Shown one piece after another: positions 56,501 through 63,560 of a DNA stretch of 64,000 nucleotides. The position numbers were made by a program, and so were the translations under genes. The notes under the pieces were generated by a model that did no database searches, was not told the origin of the DNA, and saw only the letters and a list, made by a program, of their open reading frames with translations. The stretch is from Prolixibacteraceae bacterium UBA6029. Lineage in GTDB: Bacteria; Bacteroidota; Bacteroidia; Bacteroidales; Prolixibacteraceae. Each line of letters begins with the position of its first letter. Within the stretch, counting starts at the first letter, position 1. The stretch lies in NCBI GenBank assembly GCA_002429385.1, contig DIZL01000052.1, positions 31,574-95,573 of the forward strand, given 5' to 3'.

Positions 56501-56748
56501 AAAGCCCTAATCCCATTCTCAATATTGGCATCGCTGATATAGGTTGTCTTGGTAGAACTGATTCTTTTTTCTGAATTGATCTCTTTTAACTGCTTTCTTA
56601 AAATATCTTCCAACAAAACATTACTGGTTTTGCCACCCCTAAGCACTTCTGCTTCTGCCGGACTGAGATAGCTATAGCCTAATTTTTGCAATAACTGCAA
56701 AGCGGGTATTTGGCTGATGTGGTCTTCTTTGAAACTTGGTGTGTCCAT
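53536..56748 (-). CDS. hsdR: Type I restriction enzyme, R subunit
   Basis: 1070 residues. Nuclease domain: HYRSDVVLFVNGIPLCIIECK (about 150-170; split here for length: Asp at about 154 and ExK at about 168-170). Translocase: Walker A TQGSGKS (about 346), DEGHRTQHG (DEAH-like, about 447), MTGTP, and later motif VI-type QAIARVNR. It cleaves DNA after ATP-driven translocation in complex with HsdM and HsdS. Unlike simple hsdMSR loci, four small genes and several RNA-like units separate it from hsdS. Confidence 0.95.
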   Translation of the reverse strand: MDTPSFKEDHISQIPALQLLQKLGYSYLSPAEAEVLRGGKTSNVLLEDILRKQLKEINSEKRISSTKTTYISDANIENGIRALKELPMNEGYIAACETTYNLITLGKTFEQSFDGDKKSITLQYIDWKNPENNVFHVTEEYSVMRSASKEHYRSDVVLFVNGIPLCIIECKRPDMKEPLKQAISQHLRNQHEDGIRALYVYSQLSLSLATREAAYATNATPEKFWAKWEEKFNNEEDEQNYRKDLQELKNQPLPKEKKNKLFADRFKYVRQYFDDLENENIHPTVQDEYLVGLCRPERLMDIIFNFVLFDNGEKKVARYQQFFAVKKSIQRILPIDGGKRKGGVIWHTQGSGKSLTMVMLAQAIAMEKSIRNPKIVLVTDRTDLDRQITDTFRKCGMFVENAATGQRLVELLESKSDSVVTTIINKFVAAMKKISKPLLSHDIFVLVDEGHRTQHGTFNIEMLKTLPNACFIAMTGTPLFKKDKNTATKFGGIIDAYTVDQAVKDKAVVPLLYEGRLARQIVNGSPLDTFFEMVSEPLTEYQKADFKKKFSRADQLNSAEQKIYAIAWNISRHFRDNWQGTPFKAQLVCDKKINAIRYKEFLDEIGLVSSEVLISSIDEREGEDSAFAKSTEKETRFWNKMMDEHGNAKKYEKNIISRFKNQRDPEIIIVVDKLLTGFDEPKNTVMYLTRNLQGHKLLQAIARVNRIYPDKEFGYIIDYYGVIENLDEALQLYSTFEEFDSEDLEGTLVNINEEIKKLPQKYSELWDIFKTISNKRDAEAYQLLLKDEAIRTVFYDKLAAFAKGLKLAFSCIQFYNQVDEKTISRYKEDLTMFLKLRLAVVERYSDAIDYKQYEGQIQKLIDTHITTEKVEIITELVDIFDKEKFQQEVENTTGKAAKADKIASRTSKHISEKMEEDPAFYKKFSQMLKETIADYEARRINEVQYLSKVQEIMNNVLAHTDSDIPEVLKDKDVAKAFYGITNEELLTKIGDDLTRKQIASNTALIIEEIILNLLKVNWQNEVDIPKRMIFQIGEYLIDEVRDKYDLEMSFEEIDRIAERCVDVAKLRYKK

Positions 56749-56776
56749 AACTTATTTATTTTATATATTTGCGGTA

Positions 56777-56840
56777 AAATATTTGGACAGGGGAGTCCCC
56801 GATCGGTAAAAGCTCAGCGAAAGTTGGGCTTTCTATTTTA
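56777..56840 (+). ncRNA. Candidate small RNA unit 0
   Basis: A weak -7-like AATATTTG (56777-56784; or TATATTTG at 56764-56771) is followed by GGACAGGGGAGTCCCC with a GGGG/CCCC hairpin (56790-56800) and a closing hairpin AAAGCTCA/TGGGCTTT (56809-56833) then CTATTTT. It lacks the palindrome seen at units A, B and C. Confidence 0.3.
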
Positions 56841-56855
56841 CAGAAGCACTTTAGA

Positions 56856-56904
56856 ACTATGCCGAATGTCATGTTTTGCAAAATCGTTTATCATTTACCT
56901 TTGT
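56856..56904 (+). promoter_or_regulatory. Operator-promoter of unit A
   Basis: AACTATGCCGAATGTCATGTT (degenerate palindrome, 56856-56876) overlaps TTTTG at 56875-56879; TACCTTTG at 56897-56904 is an exact TAnnTTTG. CATGTT begins 26 bp before the -7 box. Confidence 0.6.
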
Positions 56905-56907
56905 ACT

Positions 56908-56990
56908 GCTCATCTTTCCATAATCGGAAGAAGGAGTTTCGAGACCCGATACATCAAGAAATGTACCGGGTCTTGCGGTTTAAATACACT
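56908..56990 (+). ncRNA. Candidate small RNA unit A
   Basis: After the -7 box the transcript would start near TACTG, form a TTCC/GGAA hairpin (about 56915-56934) with GGAAGAAGGAG, then a strong hairpin GACCCGATACAT/ATGTACCGGGTC (56944-56973, one mismatch). The tail is only weakly T-rich. No start codon with a sensible frame is found. Confidence 0.5.
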
Positions 56991-57027
56991 TCATTCAGTT
57001 TTTCTGATTTCATCTATTTTAGTTTAA

Positions 57028-57074
57028 AACATGACAAATATCATGTTATTTAGATTCTTTGCCTTGTAAATTTG
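57028..57074 (+). promoter_or_regulatory. Operator-promoter of unit B
   Basis: Palindrome AACATGACAAATATCATGTT (57028-57047); TAAATTTG at 57067-57074 is an exact -7 box, 25 bp after the start of CATGTT. Confidence 0.68.
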
Positions 57075-57079
57075 TACTG

Positions 57080-57177
57080 TCAGTTCCCAAAGGGAAAAGG
57101 ACGTGGCAGGTGACTTGTTCACTCCGTTCGTATTGCCTTAAGATACGTGCCTCACTTACGAAGTGGGGTTTTTTTTT
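57080..57177 (+). ncRNA. Candidate small RNA unit B, convergent to a nuclease gene
   Basis: TACTG after the -7 box, then TTCCC-AAA-GGGAA (57084-57096), AAGGACG, a GTGA/TCAC hairpin, and a terminator CCTCACTT/AAGTGGGG (57150-57168) with nine T. The terminator overlaps the last codons of the minus-strand gene 57152-57718. Confidence 0.6.
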
Positions 57178-57718
57178 GCCACAAATTTCCTCTGTATTCG
57201 TTATACCAGTTTTTGAATTTTGTCTTTTCATTGATATCTACAGAAAATGATGTAATTAACATTAAATCAGGTTTTATCTCCCTTATAATCACAATAAAGC
57301 CTTTTGCTTCATACCAATAGAATTGTTGATTAAATCTTCCTTCATTTATCCTTTCAAAATATTTAATCCTTGAATCACTAACGTTTTCAATAATTGGTCT
57401 GATCCAATGCACCTTATTTGCCCGCTCACAGTCAAAATCTCTAATCCCTTTGTATTTACTTTCTCTTGTAATAATATGCTCAAATGCTTGTAATTTACCT
57501 CTGCAAATTGGGTGTTTCGATATATTTCTATTGTATGATAGCGGAATCCCATTTATTACTATCGGTCTTTTAACGATATCATTTAAAAAGATGCCATACA
57601 TTTTGAACAACTGTTCGGCATTGGGGCCATCAATTGAAAGATCATCGAATAGTTCGGATAATTCATCCAAAATATCTGATTCATCGTCAATATCTGATAA
57701 ATTGTCGTAATCGGTCAT
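57152..57718 (-). CDS. Putative BECR-type nuclease, partner 1 of a DUF3800 pair
   Basis: 188 residues. An acidic N-terminus (SDIDDESDILDEL) precedes a domain with FEHIITRES, ERANKVHWIRPIIEN and a final strand LMLITSFSVD. The order (FEH, then RAxxVxWI, then a basic strand and a hydrophobic strand ending before D) recalls BECR-fold nucleases (barnase-EndoU-colicin E5/D-RelE), but I cannot confirm the family. The paralogue at 58729-59163 keeps FEH and RA(E/N)xxxWI. It overlaps the upstream DUF3800 gene by 4 nt. Confidence 0.45.
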   Translation of the reverse strand: MTDYDNLSDIDDESDILDELSELFDDLSIDGPNAEQLFKMYGIFLNDIVKRPIVINGIPLSYNRNISKHPICRGKLQAFEHIITRESKYKGIRDFDCERANKVHWIRPIIENVSDSRIKYFERINEGRFNQQFYWYEAKGFIVIIREIKPDLMLITSFSVDINEKTKFKNWYNEYRGNLWQKKTPLRK

Positions 57719-58428
57719 TTTGACGAACTTATCTGAAAATCAAAAATATTAAACTTATGCTCCCATGGAATTGTCCCTTCATCGAGATGATAACCTGATC
57801 GCTTTTCCAAATAGTCAATCACTTCACATTTAACTTTTGAAGCATTTTCCTTTTCGTGTTCTTTCCTTGTTTTATAAGCTATTGCTCCAATAAACAAATC
57901 TGTTAATTGCAATAACTCATTTTCATGAGATCGTATATTTTGAAAATACTTAAAGGGAGAATTGCCTTCATTCTTATTGATTAAACATTTATCCAGTTCG
58001 GATAGCCTTTGTCTCCCTCTGGTATCCTTAATATCCAGAATTACCCTATACTTTTCATCTTTTGGATTAGTGTACTTATTATTTAGAAGCAAGTATATTA
58101 TTTTATAATAGAAAGCATTATGATCCCCCCTATTATAAGTCTCATGATCAAGATTACCCTTGTTTTTAACTAAAACACATCTAAATTCAATACCACTTGA
58201 AAAAAAGAAATCAATTATCTCTTTATATAATGGCAAACGAGACATGGAAAGCTTACTCCATTTGATTTCCGTTGCAGACTTGTGTCTTAATTTGATTTCT
58301 TTTATCGCACTTTTTATAACCGGATACTGCTTGTATTCAATTTTTGTGTAACCAATACACATAATAGGAAATCCATCATGTTCGAGATGACAACTTTCGT
58401 CAACGTATATGCTATATGTTTTACTCAT
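57715..58428 (-). CDS. DUF3800 protein, module 1
   Basis: 237 residues. Begins YSIYVDESCHLEHDG, the DES motif that opens DUF3800, and later has LLQLTDLFIGAIAYK near the C-terminus, also typical. The conserved acids and overall layout suggest an RNase H-like fold, but activity is not established for the family. Coupled by ATGA overlap to the nuclease-like gene 57152-57718. Located right after a decayed hsdS end. Confidence 0.72.
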   Translation of the reverse strand: MSKTYSIYVDESCHLEHDGFPIMCIGYTKIEYKQYPVIKSAIKEIKLRHKSATEIKWSKLSMSRLPLYKEIIDFFFSSGIEFRCVLVKNKGNLDHETYNRGDHNAFYYKIIYLLLNNKYTNPKDEKYRVILDIKDTRGRQRLSELDKCLINKNEGNSPFKYFQNIRSHENELLQLTDLFIGAIAYKTRKEHEKENASKVKCEVIDYLEKRSGYHLDEGTIPWEHKFNIFDFQISSSK

Positions 58429-58445
58429 AATGTAATCTCTTTTTC

Positions 58446-58550
58446 TCGGTTAATAATTGCTGCATCATCCCCTTTTCTGTTCCCTTAATTTCTCGGTTTT
58501 GGCTTTGAGCAGTTGTATTTCTTTATCTGCTTCTTGCAATACCTGCAAAG
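58446..58550 (-). pseudogene. Decayed hsdS 3' end
   Basis: 58461-58550 aligns with 59921-60011 in the intact hsdS. On the minus strand it reads EALQVLQEADKEIQLLKAK (first 19 residues) and then TEKLREQKRG, where one missing A in an A-run shifts the frame to TGA. The intact copy continues KKGMMQVLLTGKKR. Confidence 0.78.
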
Positions 58551-58609
58551 CCTCTATCTTTTTGATATGCTCTGCTTTAATAAAGATACATAATTTTCAC
58601 ATTTTCAAT

Positions 58610-58656
58610 AACATGATAAATGTCATGTTTTATTATTGATTTATACTATAATCTTG
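58610..58656 (+). promoter_or_regulatory. Operator-promoter of unit C
   Basis: Palindrome AACATGATAAATGTCATGTT (58610-58629); TAATCTTG at 58649-58656 fits TAnnTTTG with one mismatch, 25 bp after the start of CATGTT. Confidence 0.65.
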
Positions 58657-58661
58657 CATTG

Positions 58662-58727
58662 TTCTTTACCCTTGGTAGGGAATCTACAGAGGTCTCAAAC
58701 GCTGAACCAGTAATCAGCGTTTTTTTA
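58662..58727 (+). ncRNA. Candidate small RNA unit C, convergent to a nuclease gene
   Basis: TTACCCTTGGTAGGGAA forms a CCCT/AGGG hairpin (58665-58682); the closing hairpin AAACGCTGA/TCAGCGTTT (58697-58722) is followed by a T-run. It ends 2 bp before the minus-strand gene's stop codon at 58729. Confidence 0.62.
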
Positions 58728-58728
58728 T

Positions 58729-59163
58729 TTATATTCCTTTCCATTCAGGACTTCCTAAAATTTTACCAATAGAATTATCAGCAACATAGGCTGTGATGAA
58801 TTTTGCCGTTGTTCTGTCTTTAATCCAGATTATAACGACATAATCATTCTTAACCACTGCGACACGATAAGACTTATCATACTTCTTTAACTTCTTATCC
58901 CATCCGACCCGTAATACGGCACTTGGATCTTCTAAGGTATCTTTAATCCATAAAATTCGTTCTGCCCTTATAGTTGAGAATAAGGCTTTATCGGCAATTT
59001 GACGATTTTTACTTTCATAGAATGCATGTTCGAACCTTTCAGCGAAGAATCTTACCTCTATTTTGTCAAAAGTGATTATCGGACTTGCCGCATAGCAATA
59101 AGTTTGCAAATACAATTGCCGATAGGCATCCTCTGTGGGAAGTTGGGTTAATTGGTAAGCCAT
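58729..59163 (-). CDS. Putative BECR-type nuclease, partner 2 of a DUF3800 pair
   Basis: 144 residues from ATG at 59161-59163, which overlaps the upstream stop as TAATG; a start two codons earlier (59169) is possible. Motifs RFEHAFYES, IRAERILWIKDTLEDP, then YRVAVVKNDYVVIIWI and AKFITAYVAD match those of the 57152-57718 protein in order, though identity is low. The FITAY strand resembles the end of BECR-fold nucleases. Function as a toxin or effector RNase is inference. Confidence 0.45.
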   Translation of the reverse strand: MAYQLTQLPTEDAYRQLYLQTYCYAASPIITFDKIEVRFFAERFEHAFYESKNRQIADKALFSTIRAERILWIKDTLEDPSAVLRVGWDKKLKKYDKSYRVAVVKNDYVVIIWIKDRTTAKFITAYVADNSIGKILGSPEWKGI

Positions 59164-59858
59164 TACCATCCTCCTTTTAGGTTTATTCTAAATACATTGA
59201 ACTTCTCTTCCCATTTTGGTGTCGGTGCAATTGGTTTGCCTAAATATTTATCTTCAACATGCTTAATTAACGACAGTTTAGCCTGACTGGTTATTTCATT
59301 ATTGAATTTTGCCGCGACCAATCCGGTTAAAACATCCGCAAGTTGAATTCCCAAAGATTGTTCTGAAGGTAAACCTTGAACTTGCTTTATATCCGAAGTA
59401 AGATTTGCTCTATCTAAAACTAGCCCTAATTCCTTTAGCCTACCTTTATTTCGATTAATCTTTAAGTCTAAAAAAATATCATAATTATTAAAATCGAAAA
59501 TCCAATGTTGAAGTAACTGGTAATAAAACTTGTAAAATCCCAATTCTGCATCTTCATTGTTGAATTTAATATTGTCCACTTTATTCGATTCGATTAATAC
59601 CACTCTAAATCGTATGAACTCCGATAGGAAAAAGAAATCAATCAGGTCTTTATACAGTTCGCAATAACTTGGTGAAATCTTTTGCCACTTCAATTCCCCC
59701 TTGATATTGTGCTTTACCTTAATGGATGTAATACCCTGTTTCAGGGAATTGCGATACTCAGATGGAATCCAGATTCCACCTATGGCAGTATACAGATGAG
59801 CATCTTTTCTTGTAAGTGCTTCAAGCCCACTTTCATCACAGTATATTTCAAAATCCAT
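59163..59858 (-). CDS. DUF3800 protein, module 2
   Basis: 231 residues opening MDFEIYCDESGLEALTRKD, the DESG signature of DUF3800, with GIQLADVLTGLVAAK near the C-terminus. Clearly related to the 57715-58428 protein (also FFFLSEFIRFRVVLIE against FFFSSGIEFRCVLVK). It starts 16 bp after the intact hsdS stop and is coupled to its nuclease-like partner by TAATG. This hsdS-DUF3800-nuclease order is repeated downstream with a decayed hsdS end. Confidence 0.75.
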   Translation of the reverse strand: MDFEIYCDESGLEALTRKDAHLYTAIGGIWIPSEYRNSLKQGITSIKVKHNIKGELKWQKISPSYCELYKDLIDFFFLSEFIRFRVVLIESNKVDNIKFNNEDAELGFYKFYYQLLQHWIFDFNNYDIFLDLKINRNKGRLKELGLVLDRANLTSDIKQVQGLPSEQSLGIQLADVLTGLVAAKFNNEITSQAKLSLIKHVEDKYLGKPIAPTPKWEEKFNVFRINLKGGW

Positions 59859-59874
59859 GTTTCAAATGATTAAG

Positions 59875-61041
59875 TTATTTGTTATCCATTTTTAACCTTT
59901 TCTTCCCCGTCAACAACACCTGCATCATCCCCTTTTTCTGCTCCCTTAATTTCTCGGTCTTGGCTTTGAGCAATTGTATTTCTTTATCGGCTGCCTGCAA
60001 CACTTGGGCAATAGCGGTTTGTTCTGCAGTCGAAGGAATCTTTACTTCAAGTTTCAAGAAATCTTTTTTGCTTAATACTCTGTTTCTTCCTGCACCACCG
60101 GGAGAAATTAAATCAAGTAAATATTTGAATCTAAGTTGAAGTATAAAATGCCTGAAATAATTCATAACCCCATTATTTGGGTTGAAGGTAAATGTGGGAA
60201 AACGATGAGAAACTAACGCTCCGTCATCTTGTTTCCCAGCAATTGCTATGGCTTGTTCCCAGGCAAAAGTGATATTAACTATTAAATCGTTTTCTTTTAC
60301 AACAAAGAGAGTGTCCATTTCAATCTTACTGGGTTCAAAATCAGGTTTAAGGAATGTTCCTTTCCCATGGCTTCTAATTCCCAATGCAAGAAATGATGAT
60401 GATGGTTTATCAACTGGGCGCGAAACTGGTATCAAAACCTCTTCTAATAATTTAACTTTCCACTTTTCATTCTCAAATCCTTTCAACCTTTTCTTTCCAG
60501 TCAATAAATTTTGCATCAGCCATTTTTTGCATAGCTCTTTTTGGGCAATCAATTGATTGTTTTTATTGATGGCGGAGTCTATCAATCCTAAAGTATTGGC
60601 TATTGAAGTTTGTTCTTGCAGAGGGGGTACAATAATTATTTTATCATGAATATTGTTTCTATTTAAGGTGGGAACACCGGAGAAGGTTCCAAATCTTTCT
60701 AAATCATAGTGGGTGTAAAAATAATAAACAAATTTTGGCTCATTGCCTTTGAAATCTGTAACCCATAGTGCAGTATTATGAGGCCAAAAATCAATTTCAA
60801 CAAAAGTTACTTTTCCAATGGTTCCAGATCGACCTGTTACTACTCCTGGAGCTTTAACTTTAAAATCATTATGGTGTTTTAAAATTCCATTTGAGAATAC
60901 TACCGGAAATTCACCTTTTATTATTTTTTCTATTGGTAAATCAAATCCTCTTTGAAATGGAGCAAACTCATCAATTCGTTTCACTTCCCAACCGCTTGGG
61001 ATAGTGTTATTGTTAAAGGGTTTTGTAGTGTTATTTTCCAT
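59875..61041 (-). CDS. hsdS: Type I restriction enzyme, specificity subunit
   Basis: 388 residues with two target-recognition domains, each followed by a conserved helical region: the first ends QNLLTGKKRLKGF, the second QVLLTGKKRLKMDNK, an internal repeat usual in HsdS. VVTGRSGTIGKV and PTLNRNNI mark the first domain. It directs the HsdM/HsdR complex to a bipartite site that cannot be read from sequence. Start overlaps dinD by 11 bp. Its 3' end is duplicated at 58446-58550. Confidence 0.93.
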   Translation of the reverse strand: MENNTTKPFNNNTIPSGWEVKRIDEFAPFQRGFDLPIEKIIKGEFPVVFSNGILKHHNDFKVKAPGVVTGRSGTIGKVTFVEIDFWPHNTALWVTDFKGNEPKFVYYFYTHYDLERFGTFSGVPTLNRNNIHDKIIIVPPLQEQTSIANTLGLIDSAINKNNQLIAQKELCKKWLMQNLLTGKKRLKGFENEKWKVKLLEEVLIPVSRPVDKPSSSFLALGIRSHGKGTFLKPDFEPSKIEMDTLFVVKENDLIVNITFAWEQAIAIAGKQDDGALVSHRFPTFTFNPNNGVMNYFRHFILQLRFKYLLDLISPGGAGRNRVLSKKDFLKLEVKIPSTAEQTAIAQVLQAADKEIQLLKAKTEKLREQKKGMMQVLLTGKKRLKMDNK

Positions 61042-61897
61042 TAGTTTTCTTTTGGGCAGTTTTCAAGAGTTTAGGCTCTTTGGCATTTTCAATTTTCTTA
61101 ATACTATCGGCTATAGGTAGGTTCTCTGGCATGGTTCCACCAATTTCTTCAATGGTTTTGCGCACCTTTTTGCCAATTTCATAATGAGTGAGGTTTGCTT
61201 TTTGTTTACCTCTAATTTTGTCTTTTCTAAGCTTCTCTTCGGTTTGTGTGGCACGGAACAAGTTAGCCGCCAACTCGGTGCTACCCATGTGGTCTAAAAT
61301 ATGCTGACTTTTCTTTAAGCCTTTATTTTTATGAATACCTTTGGCATCCAGCCCTCCATAAAGCCCTTTGTAACCGTGGTTTTGAAAAATGGCATAATCA
61401 ACTGGTTCGATAACTCCGGCATCTTTGGCTGCATCGGCTAATTGAATATTGTGTTTCGTCATTTCGTTTCGGAGAAATATACGCTTTTCTTCTTCGTTGC
61501 TCAGCCCATTATATTCGTCCATTTGCTTTATTTCCTGCAATCGGGTTTGAACGGCAAAATAGGTTTGTCCCAGTGCAACTACTTCTTTGGTAGGGTCGGC
61601 ATTCTGTACAATCAGGTAACAGGCGTACCGGGATAGTTTGATGCTTGGATAATCCTGTTTGGCTCCTTTCCCATGAATGATCTCCTCGAGGTAATCCTCG
61701 AAGTGATCGGCAATTTCCTGGCCACTATTTTTGCAGGCATCTTTGGCTCTTTCAACCACAGGTAGAAAATGCCTGAACTCAGAATATTCCAATATTTTAG
61801 AAAGTTTTCTGGCTCCCCAAAATTCATTTCCTTTTTCGTCAATCTCTTTAATCTGTTCAAAAACAAGCGGTTTCCTATTTGAGATTTCTTTTGCCAT
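61031..61897 (-). CDS. dinD: DNA damage-inducible protein D homologue
   Basis: 288 residues from ATG at 61895-61897 (MAKEISNRKPLVFEQI); the extra upstream codons lack family support. Matches DinD: GNEFWGARKLSKILEYSEFRHF (short form: GARKLSKIL), YPSIKLSRYACYLIVQNADP, and NHGYKGLYGG. DinD is SOS-regulated in E. coli and inhibits RecA strand exchange in vitro. Here it sits between hsdM and hsdS, a known arrangement, and may have been acquired with the restriction locus. Confidence 0.9.
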   Translation of the reverse strand: MAKEISNRKPLVFEQIKEIDEKGNEFWGARKLSKILEYSEFRHFLPVVERAKDACKNSGQEIADHFEDYLEEIIHGKGAKQDYPSIKLSRYACYLIVQNADPTKEVVALGQTYFAVQTRLQEIKQMDEYNGLSNEEEKRIFLRNEMTKHNIQLADAAKDAGVIEPVDYAIFQNHGYKGLYGGLDAKGIHKNKGLKKSQHILDHMGSTELAANLFRATQTEEKLRKDKIRGKQKANLTHYEIGKKVRKTIEEIGGTMPENLPIADSIKKIENAKEPKLLKTAQKKTNGK

Positions 61898-61990
61898 GCT
61901 ATATAATTTTAATGTGGCGATATTCTTTTTAAAAGGTGGTGAATTAGACACCTTTGAATAGTATTATATTGACATTCAAATACATTCTCA

Positions 61991-63559
61991 CTAAGCGCCC
62001 AATTCTTTCAAATATTGATCCATCTCCAATTGTACAGTCTTCAATTCCACTTCCAGTTTTTCAATTTCTTTCTGAACCGCAGCAATATCCACTTCGGCTT
62101 CTTCCTCGAAAGTATCCACATATCGGGGAATATTCAGGTTGAAATCATTTTCCTGTATCTCTTCAAAAGTGGCTACATAACTGAATTTATCTTCCACCAT
62201 TCCGGTTTTCAGTTTGCCTTCATTAAAGTTGCGATAAGTATTCACAATATGGTCAATGTCCTCACCACGCAGTCTGTTTTGGTTCTTAATAGGTTCATAC
62301 TGCTTACTGGCATCGATAAACAGTATATCGGTGTTTGCTATTTTGCCCCTATTGAATATCAAAATAGCGGCAGGAATGCCTGTTCCAAAAAACAGGTTGG
62401 CTGGTAAGCCAATAACAGCTTCAAGGATATTTTCTTCAATGGTTTTCTGACGTATTTTTCCTTCACTGGCACCACGGAACAATACCCCGTGAGGAACCAC
62501 AACTCCCACTTTGCCTTTGCCTTCATAGGCCGTTTCAATCATATGGCTGATAAATGCCCAGTCGCCTTTGCTCTTGGGAGGTGTTCCTCTCCAAAAACGG
62601 TTATATTTGTCCGACTCAGGATCAAAACTGTCTGACGCTTTATTTTCTTCCTTGTCATCTATCTTTCCCCACTTGTCCAGCGAAAAGGGCGGATTGGCCA
62701 CCACAGTGTCAAATTTCATCAGTGCATCACCTTCTTTCAGTTTCGGGTTACGGATAGTGTCTCCCCAGCGAATGGTGGCATTGTCGAAACCATGCAAAAA
62801 CATATTCATCACGGCCAAGGCCCAGGTGCTTCCATTGGCTTCCTGCCCGTAAAGTGAAAAATCATTAGTGCCAACTTCTTCCCCTGCTTTTATCAGCAAA
62901 GAGGCAGAACCACAGGTAGGGTCACATATCCTTGATCCGGGTTTCGATTTGGTGAGTTTGGCAATAAGGGTAGATACTTCTTTGGGGGTGAAAAATTCAC
63001 CCGCTTTCTTCCCTGCATCACTGGCAAAGTTTTCAATCAGGAACATGTAAGCGCCCCCAATAATATCAGTCCCTTCCAAATGTGATGGTCGGAGATCCAG
63101 GGATTCTTTATTGAAATCAAGCAACAGGTTTTTCAGACGGTTGTTTTTATCTTTCGTATCACCCAGCACACTGCTGTTGAAATTGATATTCTGGAAAATT
63201 CCTGCCCCGTCTTCACTGTATAGTTTGTCCCGGTTTGCTTCCACCAGATCTTCCAATGCAATGTCGATCAATTCACCGATATTGAGTTCATTGCGATGCT
63301 CGTACAAATAGGTAAAATGACTGTTTTCAGGCACTACAAAGCGTTCATGCTTCATTGCTCTTTCGGCTCTTTCCTTGTCATCATTGTATTTTTTCAAATA
63401 CGCTTCATATTTATCGTCATGTACATCGCTGAGGTATTTTACGAAAAGCATGGTAAGCACATAGTCCTTGTAAACGCTTGGGTCAATGCTGCCACGAAAA
63501 GTGTCACACGCTTTCCAAACTGCACTGTTAATGTCTCCCTGTGTTATCTTTTTAGTCAT
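61991..63559 (-). CDS. hsdM: Type I restriction enzyme, methylation subunit
   Basis: 522 residues. N-terminal helical domain, then an N6-adenine methyltransferase: GEFFTPKEV (about 187), DPTCGSASLL (motif I) and NPPF (motif IV, about 290). C-terminal coiled coil (EEEAEVDIAAVQKEIEKL) for HsdS contact. Starts 1 bp after the partial hsdS' stop. It methylates the site defined by HsdS and is needed for cleavage by HsdR. Confidence 0.96.
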   Translation of the reverse strand: MTKKITQGDINSAVWKACDTFRGSIDPSVYKDYVLTMLFVKYLSDVHDDKYEAYLKKYNDDKERAERAMKHERFVVPENSHFTYLYEHRNELNIGELIDIALEDLVEANRDKLYSEDGAGIFQNINFNSSVLGDTKDKNNRLKNLLLDFNKESLDLRPSHLEGTDIIGGAYMFLIENFASDAGKKAGEFFTPKEVSTLIAKLTKSKPGSRICDPTCGSASLLIKAGEEVGTNDFSLYGQEANGSTWALAVMNMFLHGFDNATIRWGDTIRNPKLKEGDALMKFDTVVANPPFSLDKWGKIDDKEENKASDSFDPESDKYNRFWRGTPPKSKGDWAFISHMIETAYEGKGKVGVVVPHGVLFRGASEGKIRQKTIEENILEAVIGLPANLFFGTGIPAAILIFNRGKIANTDILFIDASKQYEPIKNQNRLRGEDIDHIVNTYRNFNEGKLKTGMVEDKFSYVATFEEIQENDFNLNIPRYVDTFEEEAEVDIAAVQKEIEKLEVELKTVQLEMDQYLKELGA

Positions 63560-63560
63560 G

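Noticed and set aside
57105..57141. Tiny open frame (GTG start, 12 codons) in unit B
   Set aside because: Start too close to its AAGG, no counterpart in units A and C.
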